Assembly: GCF_036324505.1 (NCBI RefSeq) | Contig: NC_086364.1 | Location: 15,702,648 to 15,766,647, forward strand | Source: Eleginops maclovinus | Lineage: Eukaryota > Chordata > Actinopteri > Perciformes > Eleginopidae | DNA: 64,000 bases | Reading direction: 5' to 3' | Shown: positions 1 to 19,230 of the stretch, one piece after another | Position numbering within the stretch: the stretch's first letter is position 1 | Layout of the letters: each line of letters opens with the position of its first letter | Notes under the pieces: model-generated | What the model was told of the DNA's origin: nothing | The model's database searches: none | What the model saw: only the letters and a program-made list of their open reading frames with translations | Translations under genes and position numbers: made by a program

Positions 1-589
1 TGGGACACAGGGAAAGACAACCTTCCCTTTGTCAGTGTGTGAGCATGGGTAAAGCTGAACTGTTCCTTCAGCTGTCACCAAATCTGGATGTGAAGTGTTA
101 CTCCCTTATTTCCCACCCACAGCATCAACATCCTTTCATACCCAGAGGCTATTGATGGTGGCGAGGATGATTAAGCGGGATTTCCGTCGATCCTCATCCC
201 ACCCCTTCTCCTCAGGCAAAGCCATGTCCACAGCATTACAGAGAGTGGTGAGTCATGGAGGGATTGCCAGCCGTGTCAGAGATAAAGACGGCGGAGGAGG
301 CAGTGACTGACAGAATGGAAAGTGTAAACACAGACGACCTCCAGGCAACTTGTCTTGACATCTGTCTCTTCTCTGCCTGTGTTTTTGTCTTTACCGGTGG
401 TTGGTGTGGGGATTCATTTCCATATTTTTTTTGTTCTTGTCATCCCCTCATTCCTTCCTGCAAACCACTCCACTCTGAAAAAACCCCAGCATTCCTCTGT
501 GTAACCATTCCTGTCTTCTTTGCCCAGTAGGAAACTGCTGTCCAATCCATAAGTCATGATAACAACCGTCTTCCTCCTTCCCTCCTACA

Positions 590-746
<157 letters not shown>

Positions 747-1860
747 TAAGTCAGGCGCTGGAAACCTCCTCCTTGCTCAGAGCATGATGTCAGACGTCTG
801 CTAGCTGACAGGTCTTGCCCTGGGAAAAACACTCATAAGTGTGTTTAAGTGTGTGTGCTCACACCACAGGGACCTTGCAGGCACATCAGCATACCCGTCC
901 TCATGTTCCACATGTGTGCAAACAGCCAATTTTATATACCGCACAAACACCAGAGAGAGGAATCATCCTTTTAAAATGGATTTATTCCTTGACTTTAGAA
1001 GTTAATTCTCACGTGTACCGCCAAACATTAAACATAACGATCAAGAGAAATGTATTCAACTCCATAAATGGCAAGAATGATTGAATATTTATTTGTATAA
1101 TGCAGTTTGAAAATATATCTATTATTTTGACCAGAACTCCAGTTCAATTTGGCCTCCCATCGTTTAGGCCGCTGTATGAAATGCCCACTCTCCTCATATG
1201 GCCTTGTGTTATTGATTTGCCATTATGTTGCATGTGGGGGAAAATCCATTGCTCTCCCTTTAAATAACCATCACATGAAGACAAGAGAGATATATCATGG
1301 AGAAACCATATCGAATTGGAACACATGGGACGCCCGTTGTAAGCGAGGCAATCTTCTCTGTGTGTCTTATGTCTCACAAAGACGAAGCTGGTGAATTATA
1401 TTAAGCTTTGCTGATTCAGGCTTTTCTAGATACCCGGAACGTGTTTGTTGTTGCGGTTGCATGTATTCATATCACCCAGTAAGCATGAAAATGTCTGGTC
1501 TACTTCTAAACTAGGCTAAATTCTAGTGTGAAACTTCATTCTTGCCATTGGAAATAGCAGTCTGAGAAGTGTATCCTAACAACAAAGTACACATATTAAC
1601 AACAGTGAGAAATGTTGAATGTCCATGTTAATTCAGAAATAGTAGTCGCTGTAATTGATCCTACTCTTCATCCTGGCTGTTGGCAGACGTGTTCCTTGTG
1701 TGGTTTTAATGTAACAGCTCATTTGAAGTTCAAACAAATCAACATGTCTGTGTTACCATCCTTTCACCGAAGCTAGGCAATGAAATTTAATTAAAAAATA
1801 TATAACATTTTTGAACCGTGGATATTGTTTGGAAGAGATCTCTTTAGAGCCTTAGGAGCA

Positions 1861-2068
1861 GCAACCAATCACTCTTTCAATGCACAAAGGAGAATTTGTT
1901 TTCACGACATATTTCATAAAATGTCAACCCGTCCTTCAAGAAATGCTGTAAACAGCTAGTATGTGCAACAAACCACTCTTTCAATGCACAAAGGAGAATT
2001 TGTTTTCATGACATATTTCATAAAATGTCAACCTGTCCTTCAAGAAATGCTGTAAACAGCTAGTATGT
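1861..2068. repeat. Two-copy 104-bp tandem duplication
   Basis: Positions 1861-1964 and 1965-2068 are nearly identical, with only a handful of substitutions, so the duplication is recent or well conserved. The unit is AT-rich and has no open frame of note. Confidence 0.93.
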
Positions 2069-5000
2069 TCAAAAAACATTTACCTTTGACTTACAAAGCA
2101 GATGATTTTTGGTTAAAATATATCATTTTCTATTTAAATTCACATGTTTATGATCATGATCATGTCAAATTGGTTTTAATGAATATTTTAAATCCTTCCG
2201 AAGCACTTTTCACCTAATTTCAGCAAGTAGTTAATACACTCATACCTGTTGTTTCATGTGTTTCCACCATTCAGAGTAATAAGCTCTTCTCTCCACATTA
2301 AGAATGTATTGAGGTAGTTGTGTTATAAGTGTAAGCACATCATCTAACATGTGGCTGACACAGTAGCTGCAGTGACAGTACAAGACATGCAGCAGACAAA
2401 GGGCTGTTTGTGCTGTTGTGTTCAGGAAGAGGCCTGTTTCTCTCTGATGTGGTGATCTGCAGTACCTGTGACACACACTGAGTTCCTGTGTTGAGTGTAT
2501 GATGTCTGGGCCACGTGGCAGGGTGCAGAGTGACACACACACACAAACACAAGCACTGCCAGCTCTGCCTAAGTGAGTCCTGACAATCTTGCCATAGGGC
2601 ACCAGTGTGGGAGGGAGAGGTTATTATGAAGCCATTTGGGAATTATGGCTTAATGTCTGAAGAGTGTTTTTTTTTTTCATAATGCAGGATATCTTTGAAT
2701 GCAAAGAAGATTGGAAAACAGCGTGAGCCTTTTTAATGCCCAAGAAAGAAAAAAACGACGAGGAAAAAGAACATGAGCTAGAAAACAGTAGATAATATTG
2801 AGCGGGAACTTCTTTGTTTGTATTGTTATTTCAAACTGCTGCGGATGGTGGTTTCTGAGTGATTGTCAGAAAAAGAAAGACGCTTGGCCGTTTGCTCGGT
2901 TATCTCTCTTAATTTAATACAAATCTTAAATCCCTTTTGTGCTCCTTGCTCGAGTCAAGAAAGCTTGCTTTATCTCTTAGCTCCTCCTCTGAAGCTCCTT
3001 CTCTTTGCTCTCCACGCAGCCAATCAAAACTCCAAAGTGAATTATGATAATAAAAAAAAAAGAAGAAGAAGAAGCAGCAGTGGTGCCAACGCCTGCGTAG
3101 CTGAATTTCCATATAGATAGACGAGCACATTAAAGTTGTCTATCTGCAAGCTCACTGTCCACCCTTCCTCTTATTACATTTTGATGGAAAGATGGCAGCT
3201 TCATCAACATCATCAACCAGAAAAGCTGCCAATTCCCCCCTCCCAACCCTCTCTGTGTGGCGTGTTTCTATCTGCCCCGGACACTTGATTGTTTCTGAAC
3301 CCATGTTGACCCCATAAAGAGGAACCTGCGACTGGTTTTCCTGCCACGGTTTGTTGTGTTCATTTAAGGTTGTTATTGCTCAATATAGCGTCCTCTTCCT
3401 CCTGTAAAAACTACAGTTCATGATTTCTCAGTAGTGCAGAAATAAAGGGGAAAGAAGAAGATTGAAGAAAAAAAAAAGTAAGGCAGCTCCTCATCATGGT
3501 GCTTCCAGGCTTACATGTAAATTAAAATGCAATTAAAAACAGGCAAATAAGCTGTTCCCTGGAGATGGGGAGGGGAGGAGGGAACGGAGGAAATGGAGGA
3601 AAGGGCTCTCAGGATAAGGGCCTGCGTCACTCATCATTAGCATGGCATTAGACTGAAGGGAGCTAAATCTGAACACTGGGTCACAGACACATTTAGAGGA
3701 GCTGCTACTGCGAGGTCTCCACGCCGATGAAAATAGCCCCCCCATCCCGTGCAGAGGGAATCACTTCTGCCTTAGAAAAACCCACACAATTATTCAGTGG
3801 ATTTTCCAGCTATTGTTCTCTGAGGCATACCATTGTGTAATTACTATTGTGCTTCGTGTACAAGCTGTGATTTCCTGCACAGAGTATGTATCATTGATGG
3901 CAGTGAATAAATCATTTCAACATACAGCAGCGCGGTGCTGCACGCAGGAACATCCATGCTGCAGCTCAATACCCTATCGACGAGTCGGCTACTCTGCCAG
4001 AATTCCACTGCACCACCTCCTTCCTCCGCCCCTGATCCCGGCCCTCACCCCTACCTCCCCCCTGGAAGCCTGGTGCTCTTCTGCCCCCACTCTTCCTCTT
4101 CTCTCTCTCCCAGGCCCCCTGCACTCCCCCCTCCCACCTCCTCAGGCTCCTGGGTTGAGGGGGATCAATGGGGGAAGCTTATTTTGGTGGTGATGGTGGT
4201 GGGGGTGAACCCCACACGACGGCAGCCTTGCAGGCAAGCAGGCGGTATGGCGCAGAGGGGGAGAGGAGGGAGGGAAGAAGGGGAGCCCACCCTGGCAGAG
4301 GAGCACCCCTCTTCGCAGACCTGTCGCCTCGGTGCAACAATGGCCATGACAATGACACTGGAGGAGGAATTTCCGCTGCCGCCCCCCCCCCCCACACACA
4401 CACCTCCCTACCCCATCTTCATAGTACATTAAAATCTGCAGTGCCAAGATGAATGGCTTCCTAATAGCTTTCATTTGTTACAATTATCATAATTAAACAT
4501 ATGTCAGGGGCAGACAAAGGGAACGTGAGATTTCTGTTAGCACCTGAAGCAGAAGGCATGCAGGCACTGGAAAGGGATAGCTATATTGTTACAGCATAAT
4601 TAGACTGGATGTGCATTGTAATCATACTGCATTATTTACACGCAGAAGCTTCTATTTCAGTAATTCTGTCAGCGAGTCTTCCGCTAGCGTTTTCAGTAAC
4701 AGTGTGAACCTTGATTCTTCTGTCTTTTTGCCATTGTGTGCATGTTTCATCATATGTCCTTGCTACATCAGCCTGTTTGATAGTGGAGCTTAATGACCGC
4801 CCGCTGAGCGCCGTGAGAATGGCTGTTGGGCCCTCTTAACATTTTTGTAGTACCCCCCTCCTTCGTCTCCTCTAAACCCTGTCCTTGCATTCTGTCCCTT
4901 AAACCAATCAACTCTTTTCTTCCTTGTCGCTGTGGAGGAATGAATCGGATGCTTGGCTATTGCAGGCGAAGTGGCCTTTCTTTCTTTCTTTCTTTCTTTC

Positions 5001-5546
5001 CTGTCTCTTTTTTCCCTTTTTCCCTCTTCCCACCACACCTTTCTCTTCTCCTTTCCCTCTGCATCAATCACACTTTCCCAGTTCCCCCCTATACCCTCCT
5101 CCTCCTCTCCTCTCATCTCTCCATTCCCTCAGTTGGCACTCTTGCCACCATGGGTGGTTGTGTGCCAAGGAGGGGAGGCCTCCTGGCTTCCCCCTTAGCC
5201 ACCATTTTGTGGATTGCTTGTAGAGCTATAGCCAGCTGTATGCATGCAGAAATGCAGGAAGAGGGACAATAACAAAATAAATTGGTGTTGGAATGGAAAA
5301 AAGGTCACAAGGCTGAGGTCACCGTGCCTCCTGCTGAGACCAGACCAGAGATCAGGGCTTAACCTGACCCTGGCACTCCTACAGTACAGGCATGTTTACA
5401 CCCACATAAATACACTCCACAGACATTCTTACATGAACATGTCCACTCCTTTTTCCATAGAGTCTCTAAGTAAACTTTCTTTAAACTCACAGACAAGTTG
5501 TTGTGTTAAAGTATTACGTTTTTTACATGTCACAAAGAAAAATATT

Positions 5547-5550
<4 letters not shown>

Positions 5551-5620
<70 letters not shown>
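5551..5620. repeat. (CT)n microsatellite
   Basis: About 70 bp of perfect CT repeat. Confidence 0.97.
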
Positions 5621-5623
<3 letters not shown>

Positions 5624-6078
5624 AAGCCCAATCATATAAAGCATTTACACCTCCTGAAATAAAAGGACACATGAATATTGTATGAAAAAAGACCATTCAA
5701 ACAGGAGATAAAAAACACCCTGGCCAACCCTGAGATTGTCCTCATGTTTTAGATAAGAGCTTTCATGACCTTGACTGTCTCAGCAAGGACAAAATAAACA
5801 TTAAAAGGTTTTCTTTTTTCTTTTTTCTTTTTTTTACAAAAGCATTCATGGACATTAAACAAGTATACCCTAAAAAAATCCACAAAGTGTAAGACAAGGA
5901 GACTTTTAAGAAGATACATACATGAACATTTGCTAATCTGAATATTTGCGTTTGTTTGGGGTATGTTCACGCAATACCTGCATACAATGGGAGCGTCTCT
6001 GCGCTGTTAATTCGGGGATTAGGGCAGTTCTCTCAACGATGTCTCAACAAAAATCACTTGATTTGCACCGGTGGGTTT

Positions 6079-6656
6079 TGATCAGATCCGAGTTCGCATC
6101 CATTTATTGCAGAGTTTGCTTTTAGCTGTCGGCCATCGAAACTCTGGTTGACTTTCAATAACCGGCTTTTATTAAGATCTTGGATGTCATCGTCGCAGGT
6201 GAACAAGTGCCAAAGGGACACGATCTCACCTGAGCGCATTCCTGAGAGGGCGTACAGACGTCAACGCTGTAAATATTCACATTTATTAGGGAGATGAAGA
6301 CACATCTTAATGCCTGTATAGGGATTTGATCAGATCACTTCCCAAAATGATCAGCAATTACCAAGGTGCTTCGGGCAGTTTGGATATCTCTACCACAGAG
6401 GAGAACACACACAGCTTATCAGCAAAGTAATTTCAAATAGACGAAAAAAAATGTTTTAAAGAACGAATGGTTTCTAATTCTTTAAACATACCTGATGTGC
6501 AACCTGAGCGCTGCAAATTAACAAGTCATTCTACGTGTCCTTGTTGTTCACATTACAGTACTGCCAGGTGATTGAAGCCAATTCTGATAAAGTCCTATGA
6601 TTTTTGGGGGAAGAATAACCAAATATAGTTATATTATATCGAGCTGTGATCAGATC
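6079..6656. repeat. Three copies of the box TGATCAGATC in non-coding DNA
   Basis: The 10-mer TGATCAGATC occurs at 6079-6088, 6327-6336 and 6647-6656. The box ACCTGAGCGC also occurs twice in the same block (near 6228 and 6505). The surrounding sequence is otherwise unique-looking, so this may be an old diverged tandem repeat or a cluster of binding sites. The function is unknown. Confidence 0.5.
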
Positions 6657-8038
6657 TTAGACTCCGACAGACTGACTCAGAGGATTTTCCAAATTATAAT
6701 CTCTGTTGACGCAGACTCTAGGCGTCATTCCCGTAAATGCAAACACTAAATGATACATAATTTGTATTTTGGGTACCTGGTGAGTAAACAAGGGCTCACA
6801 GTGATTACCTCCCAATTCCAAAATACGCTCTAAAATGCTGCCGGATCTCTAGGCTGTTCAATATGCATTTCGATTCGATGAGATCTATTCAAAGACAAAC
6901 AATGTTTGAAAAAAAGGCATGGTCGCTGCCTGGTGCCATTTTTTTAAAATCAGGAGCTCGTTTGTTTGTACAAACTTAAATTCTCTCTTTCTCTCTGTCT
7001 CTGCGTCTCTCCCTCTCTCTCCTTTCATGCTGTTGCTAGGGAAGCAGGGCGTATGCGCTCCCTGGCCGCGGCTGAAGGGCACAGGAAAAAAGCAAGAATA
7101 AGGCGAAACTACGTGGTTTTCTTCGCGCATGTTTGCAATGTTTGACTCTAAACCCCCTCTTGTACACATTTTATGACTGAAATTCGAGAATTATTAAGTG
7201 CAAAATGCCACATTTCGTCGCTTTTTCCTCATTGCCTTATATGGCAGGGCAGAGATATATCGTGCCTGTATTTAATAGGCTGGCCGCTGCCGCTCTGCTT
7301 AGAGGCTTTAACCCTTGTGGTGCTGAATTATTCTTGGAGCAAGACAAGCATCGGGTTTTTAGCTTTTGCTATTTCTCTTTTAACTCAATTTATGCTATAT
7401 ACACAATCAAATTGGGCGTTTTTGTTTAGAATTATGCGTGCGGATGGCATTTTTCGCACGTAAATAGCCATTCGAGGCAAATACGCGTGTTTTCTCTCAT
7501 GTTTCCAATTAGGTGCCCATAAATCCCGTGACTTAATACAGATGACATTTACAGGACATAGTACATACTCACTGGAGATGTGGTTTATGCTTTTGGATTT
7601 AAATTGTCAAGATGCAGATAGACCTCCTGACAACCGATAACAGACTGTAGTGCTGGTTTTAGAGGAACAATCTGAGAGCTGTGGCACCATTATAAAGTTG
7701 CCACAGGTAGGCTTAGGGCTGCACAGCAACCCTCTGCTGTGTGTCAAATTAATGGCAGTCGAGCCCAGAGGACATGGCACTGGTTTGACGACCAGAAGGA
7801 GTGTGACCTATATTTGTAGGGCGCTGTCAGCAGATGGAAGTGTAAGCCTCTCTCTGCACATGTACAACTGCTGCTTTAAGGGGATCGAAAATTGAAAAGG
7901 GAACTTGTTATTCATTAGGGCCTCAGTTCAGGGAAAAACCAGATTTGGTGAAACATTGCAATCACTTGCAAGGACTAGATGTGTTTATGTGTTGTTATAC
8001 AACTGTCCTGATAAAACAGTTTTTCTGGTCGAGGTTTG

Positions 8039-8074
8039 GAGGTGGTTGACAAAATATGTTTTGTCAACCACCTC
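8039..8074. repeat. Perfect 16-bp inverted repeat, 4-nt loop
   Basis: The arms GAGGTGGTTGACAAAA (8039-8054) and its exact reverse complement (8059-8074) flank the loop TATG. It lies about 630 bp upstream of the cbx4 start codon. It may be a foldback remnant of a small DNA element or a cruciform/hairpin site. Confidence 0.9.
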
Positions 8075-8426
8075 GGGGCCAGTTTACTGCTTCGAAAATG
8101 CCTTATGCAGTTATTACAAAGCAGTTGTGTGAATATTAATAATGGTATTTTGTATCTGTTGAAAATGCATCTTCTATTTATCAACATCCACACGACATAA
8201 TTGAATAAAACTTTTTTTTCTCAAGTGAGTACATGAGCTGTTGGAAGAGGTGTTCAGGAGACTTGCTATCGACAAACATTAAAGCTGCTCAAGTGGATAT
8301 TATTTGTTTGTGCTGTAACAGTAAGGTAGTGATATATTTGAATTTCCAGATATCCCTCCTGCAGTCCAATACGCACGAGATCAACCCCAACCTCTGTGCA
8401 AGGTCTCCCTCTCCCCCTCCCCCTCC

Positions 8427-8434
8427 TGACGTCA
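8427..8434 (+). promoter_or_regulatory. Consensus CRE in the probable cbx4 promoter
   Basis: The palindrome TGACGTCA, the full cAMP response element bound by CREB/ATF factors, lies 270 bp upstream of the cbx4 ATG in C/T-rich DNA. That position fits a proximal promoter. The transcription start was not mapped. Confidence 0.5.
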
Positions 8435-8703
8435 TGCTCCGAGCTGGAGCTATTGCACGAAAAGAGCTGCTCGCAGCCGCACTGTGAATATCTGTATGCT
8501 CATTGCCAAGACTGTGGAGTGTGCAAAGGAGGGAGAGAGAGAGAGCGAGTTAGGAGGAGAGGTGGAGGGAATACAGTCTGATTTGGATACAACTGGAAAA
8601 CTACCAAGCGCGCACAGCACGCACCGAGCGGAAGGCACATCGACTTTGCCTAGCCAACATTTCACCTACTCCCCCCGGCCCCTGCGATCGGATTCAGCCG
8701 AGA

Positions 8704-14698
<5,995 letters not shown>

Positions 14699-16214
14699 GA
14701 AACCGTAAATGGGACTCAATGATGGATCATGTGAATATGTACATATGTAAAAACATCTAAATTTTGTATATGTGAAAATTTATAATTTATCATTCAAATT
14801 AAATATGTTTCTTATAATGTTTTATACTGTAACTCCTCTGTGACGTCGTAGTCAAGAAAGTGCCCTCGAGGATTTGAGCGAATGCATTCAGGTGGATGTG
14901 TTCCACTTTAAAAAATATACTGTTTATTTGTCATATCGAGCTAAATGGGATACTTTTGCTGTCGTTTCATACCTGTACCAAACTTATAACCTCAGATGTA
15001 TGAAGGTTTTAACACATTTTGTATGAATAATATCACTTATTTTGGTCCTGATAGAAGGTAGAGGATGTTGTTGAGTATATAGAGATCAAAGATCAAGTTG
15101 AAAGCACTTAATTACATTTTCATATGTTGGTTTGTGTCATTACAAGTGAAGAAACCTCTGCTCTCTTTAAGTCTTATTTTACTTTTTACTGCTGACAAGT
15201 ACCCTCAAACTGGCAATTGGCATACTTTTGACATGTTTTGTTTGTGGCTTGTTTGAGAAAACATGACTGGCCATGACTTGACATTCAAATTTAAACAGCA
15301 GGTGTGTCTGAATACAGTGTAAACACACACACCACTGTGTAAACAACTTTTTAGTAATGCCCCGGTATATACTTCTTTTGCCAGGTTTTGTCCTGCCATT
15401 TAGATGCAACAAAGCTGTCGGTGATGTTGCTGTTGCTACCCAATCTATTACTTTGTTGCACATGTCACCTTTAGCGAACATGTATGGAATCAAATGTGAC
15501 ATCTCAAACATTAAGAAAAGTGTGTCATTTATCAAACTTGAGTCTTTGCCGTTAAACTGACGTATCAATTCTTATCTTAAATAGATTTTGTTTACTTACC
15601 TTTCTGTTGATCTCACAGTGATGCAGTTACTTCGAAAATGCATATGCTAGTCTCAATAGGAGTATTCTAATGTCACACAGATTAGTGATATTCATCTAAT
15701 TTTGCTTTTGAAGCTCATATTATCTTAATAAAACACATTACACTATTTAAATTACAAAAAGCTACCAGGGTCATTGATGAGTATGTTACACGGAATACAT
15801 GTGAGTTGTGAGGCGGCCAATGAGTGCCAGCTGTTTTGATTATGCTGCTGAAAATTCAAATGTCAAAGCTGTTGGATGTAACCTACATTTGAGTCGAAAT
15901 TGCCTTCTTCGCACGTTTAATGCAGAACAGTACGAATGCTAAAATGTTAACATAAAAAATGAAGCATATTTAATAACATTTAATTTGTTAACAAAACAAC
16001 TACAAAGATGCTCTGCATCAGAAGTTACAAGTGATTCCACTGAACTTTCAAAAGATATTTTGCATCTATTTGCTACTTTTATATCTTTGACTTTATTTTG
16101 ATCATTCTTTCTGGCACTTAAAATCAGACTGATTGATATGAAGTATGTTCTACCAAAAGTTGGTTGAGATATTGCTGTTGGCACAACTTTTTGGACGGTA
16201 TGTTTCACAATAAA
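14699..16214 (+). other. Probable cbx4 3' UTR and downstream flank
   Basis: AT-rich sequence follows the stop codon. Candidate poly(A) signals are ATTAAA at 14798-14803, AATAAA at 15727-15732 and AATAAA at 16209-16214, so short and long 3' UTRs are possible. No coding exon was recognised here. Confidence 0.45.
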
Positions 16215-17104
16215 GAAAAAGAAATTACCTGATTTGTTGTTGCATTGATATTTGGTTCATGTGTTGATAAATTGAACCCACTAAAATAACTTTTTTCTAG
16301 TGCTCTAGTGAAAGACTTATGTATCCGTTGTTATGAAGTCCTTTTGCTCATACTGACAAAGAATGGAACAATAAACACTAGAAATGTGGTTGTGAACCAT
16401 GAACAGAAAAACAGATTGTGTTGCGTAATCACAAACGATCCTGCACAAAGGGTCCTCTATTGCATAACTGCACCAGCAGCTCGTATTATTAAAACTTTAC
16501 CCATGCATTATTTTTCTACTGCAGCTCGACCCCGAGCAGGAATGTAAACACACAACATAGAGGAAGTCTGTTATGTAATTCTTAGATTCTATCAAGAAGA
16601 AAGGCGTCATGGAGGGCAAGTATTCAGCCATCACATGGTTTATAAGCTTGAGTGCCTTCCAGCACAATGTGACAGTTATAGGCGTCAATTATGGCATTTA
16701 AATATAAAGTGTCTGCAAAAGGCTTCGTGGCATTTCCAGAACATTGTGTAACTTGTTTTAAAGGGCTATGTTGACTCGTAAAAGGCCGCGCCACAATGAC
16801 ACAGCCCTTCTCACTACATTATTATCATACAGTAAAATTTAGAGGCAAGTTCAGACTCATAAAGACACATTCACAAATGCAAAGTTTTAGAAACAAGCTT
16901 CATTACATCGCCAAATGCTGCCTCAGTCTGGTTTTTGAATATTGTATTATGTTAATATTTCTGATCATAGGGTGTCAAATGAAATTAATCTCTTAGTTAC
17001 TCTGTCTCAGGTTTCTTACATTTTTCCCTGTTAAAGGTTTATATTCTGGCTCGGCAGGGGAGTTTTCCCAATCTAACGAGAAGGTGTCCTACACATTTTT
17101 GACT

Positions 17105-17136
17105 ATAGTGTATAAATAAAACTGACTTGACTTGAC
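17105..17136 (+). mobile_element. LINE-type 3' tail remnant
   Basis: AATAAAACTGACTTGACTTG-type sequence: a poly(A)-signal-like start followed by short tandem TTGAC units. This is typical of the 3' end of fish L2/Rex-like LINEs. No reverse-transcriptase frame is left beside it. Confidence 0.4.
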
Positions 17137-17286
17137 TCAAGGAGGATCACCAAAAGGACTGTGGCCAGCACTCTGATCTGAATTTGTAAACTGATTTTTT
17201 TGTTGTTGATAATCTGGAATCTCAAGCTTGTAAAGAGACTAACCCTTGAATGTTTTGAGTGATAAAAGGCCTAGGAATGTATGAAT

Positions 17287-17415
<129 letters not shown>

Positions 17416-18779
17416 CTTTAGTTTAGTCATGGGGGTTTCCCATCAAAGAATGTGACATAAACAGTGCAACCTAACAGAAACATGGGTCGCAAAAGTTATT
17501 TCTGTATCCATTCCTTTAATCTGATTAAAATAAATGAAGGATACCTCAATTTTACATTATTTCCACCTATTTACAGAATAAATAAACATTCCCTCAGAAC
17601 TCTTGTGTGGTTTTGATTTTGTTGCCAGGTCATTTGTCACAGAGACTTTCTCTAGTTATCTGGCGTCACATTAAGCCAGTGTCAGAAAATTATTTTCAAA
17701 ACTTAAAGGCTAACTGGAATGCTAACCCAACTCAACACATGTATATGCCATAGGGATCTCATAGATTAAGAAGTGTGTGTCAAGAATTTAGTTAATTTGT
17801 ATATTTGTCCCAAACTCATTCATACCATTTTCATCTAACTATCTGATCTCGTGTTGGAACAGAATAACCAGCAAGAGGCGATTTAAGGGTTAATTTACTA
17901 ATTTTACAAACAAATGGCCGGGTTCCCTCTCTATAAATGAATCTTTGAATTGCTTAATAAATAATGTGTTCGTTGTATTTGTTGTGTGAACTTAGGAGTC
18001 TGAAAAGGACAAAAATATGACAACTAATCGATAACTCCAAACAGGCCCACAGGGGACTGTCTATGAATGGCAACCAAAGACACGCATGACAGAGCACATT
18101 TCTCAATTGCGAAACTCCGTCTATATCAGTTGATATGAGCAACGTTGAAATGTCATGAACACACACAGCTCTCATGTTTGTCTCTGTGTAAATGCTCTCT
18201 GTAGGCCTTTCATGGCTTTGGAGCATGCGAGTCAGTCATGCATCCGTACTGAAACATCGTTGAGCAGGGGAACATATTTATAGACCAAGGGTGATGTTTC
18301 ACATTCCCCCTTTATCATCGTGCCCACCAGCAGCCTGCACAGTGTCGGTTTCATCCCCGCACAGTGCACCGTCACAGGATCATGTCAGCAAAAGGATCGT
18401 TTGGATAATTTAAAGCTCAGTGTGCAACCCGGAGGAGGCCTATGCTCACTAGCCTACATTTAATAGATGTAGATACATGGTTTTTATTGTTTGAAATGCG
18501 AAAGTGCTTCAAGTCATTTTGGAATTCATTTGTTGACTTCTTGGGTTTTATTTTTAAATACATAAAACAATCGAGATGACCTCAGTGGATCTTTCATTTT
18601 TCATCTAGAACGTATATGTTGAACACGAATAGAGGCAACCTAAAATAGTTATAGTGTGAGAAATGAGAGCTGGAGCTGTGGTGTGGTGCAGCATATCAGG
18701 CTGTTCTAAAGGATGCTCTCTAATTCAAAGCATGCGCTGAAATATGGCTTCACAGTTTCTCGCTTGTGGTTTGTATGTG

Positions 18780-19230
18780 TGAGCCACCTTCAGAAGAAAA
18801 TGTCGCCCGGTAAAGTAGGACAGAGAACAGCGAGCTGTGTGCAGCAGTTGCCCAGAAACCAGAGAGCCAATAATGTTCTCACAGAGCCAGCAGTGTTTAT
18901 TCATGTACGGCTGTCGCCATTGCGGCTCCCGCAGACTCACTTTTCATCGACTCGCAGCCAAATATGGAGGCTGCCTGCTCTCTGCGTGCACCAGCCGCTT
19001 TCTCTCTGAACACAAACGGTGCAGAGCCATTATAGTACCGACAGGAAATGTCGGTCTACAGGCAGTGACTATCAAAATGGTGGTTCATATTTCGACGGCA
19101 GCCACAACGCATCTTTTGTCCACGGCGCACCGCCTTTGTCTCCTCCATTGCGGGGAGAATTTAAACAGATAGCAGCAAATATATTACGCAGTATCTTTAA
19201 CTTGATCGAGAATGAAGACGGGTGGACGAC
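18780..19230. promoter_or_regulatory. GC-richer block with several YY1-like CCAT/ATGG motifs
   Basis: This block stands out from AT-rich flanks. It contains GCCAT at 18916-18920 and 19026-19030, AAAATGG at 19074-19080, and CCAT at 19144-19147. Open frames run through it in more than one register, but none resembles a known protein. It could be a conserved regulatory element or a promoter of a non-coding RNA. The Polycomb-response idea is inference. Confidence 0.25.

Noticed and set aside
3813..4474. Overlapping proline-rich frames on both strands
   Set aside because: The GC- and C-rich composition removes stop codons in several frames at once. No frame shows a domain, and splice context is lacking.
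4790..5272. Open frames rich in Ser/Phe/Leu/Pro on plus and Lys/Glu/Arg on minus
   Set aside because: They reflect a pyrimidine tract with TTTC repeats, not a gene.
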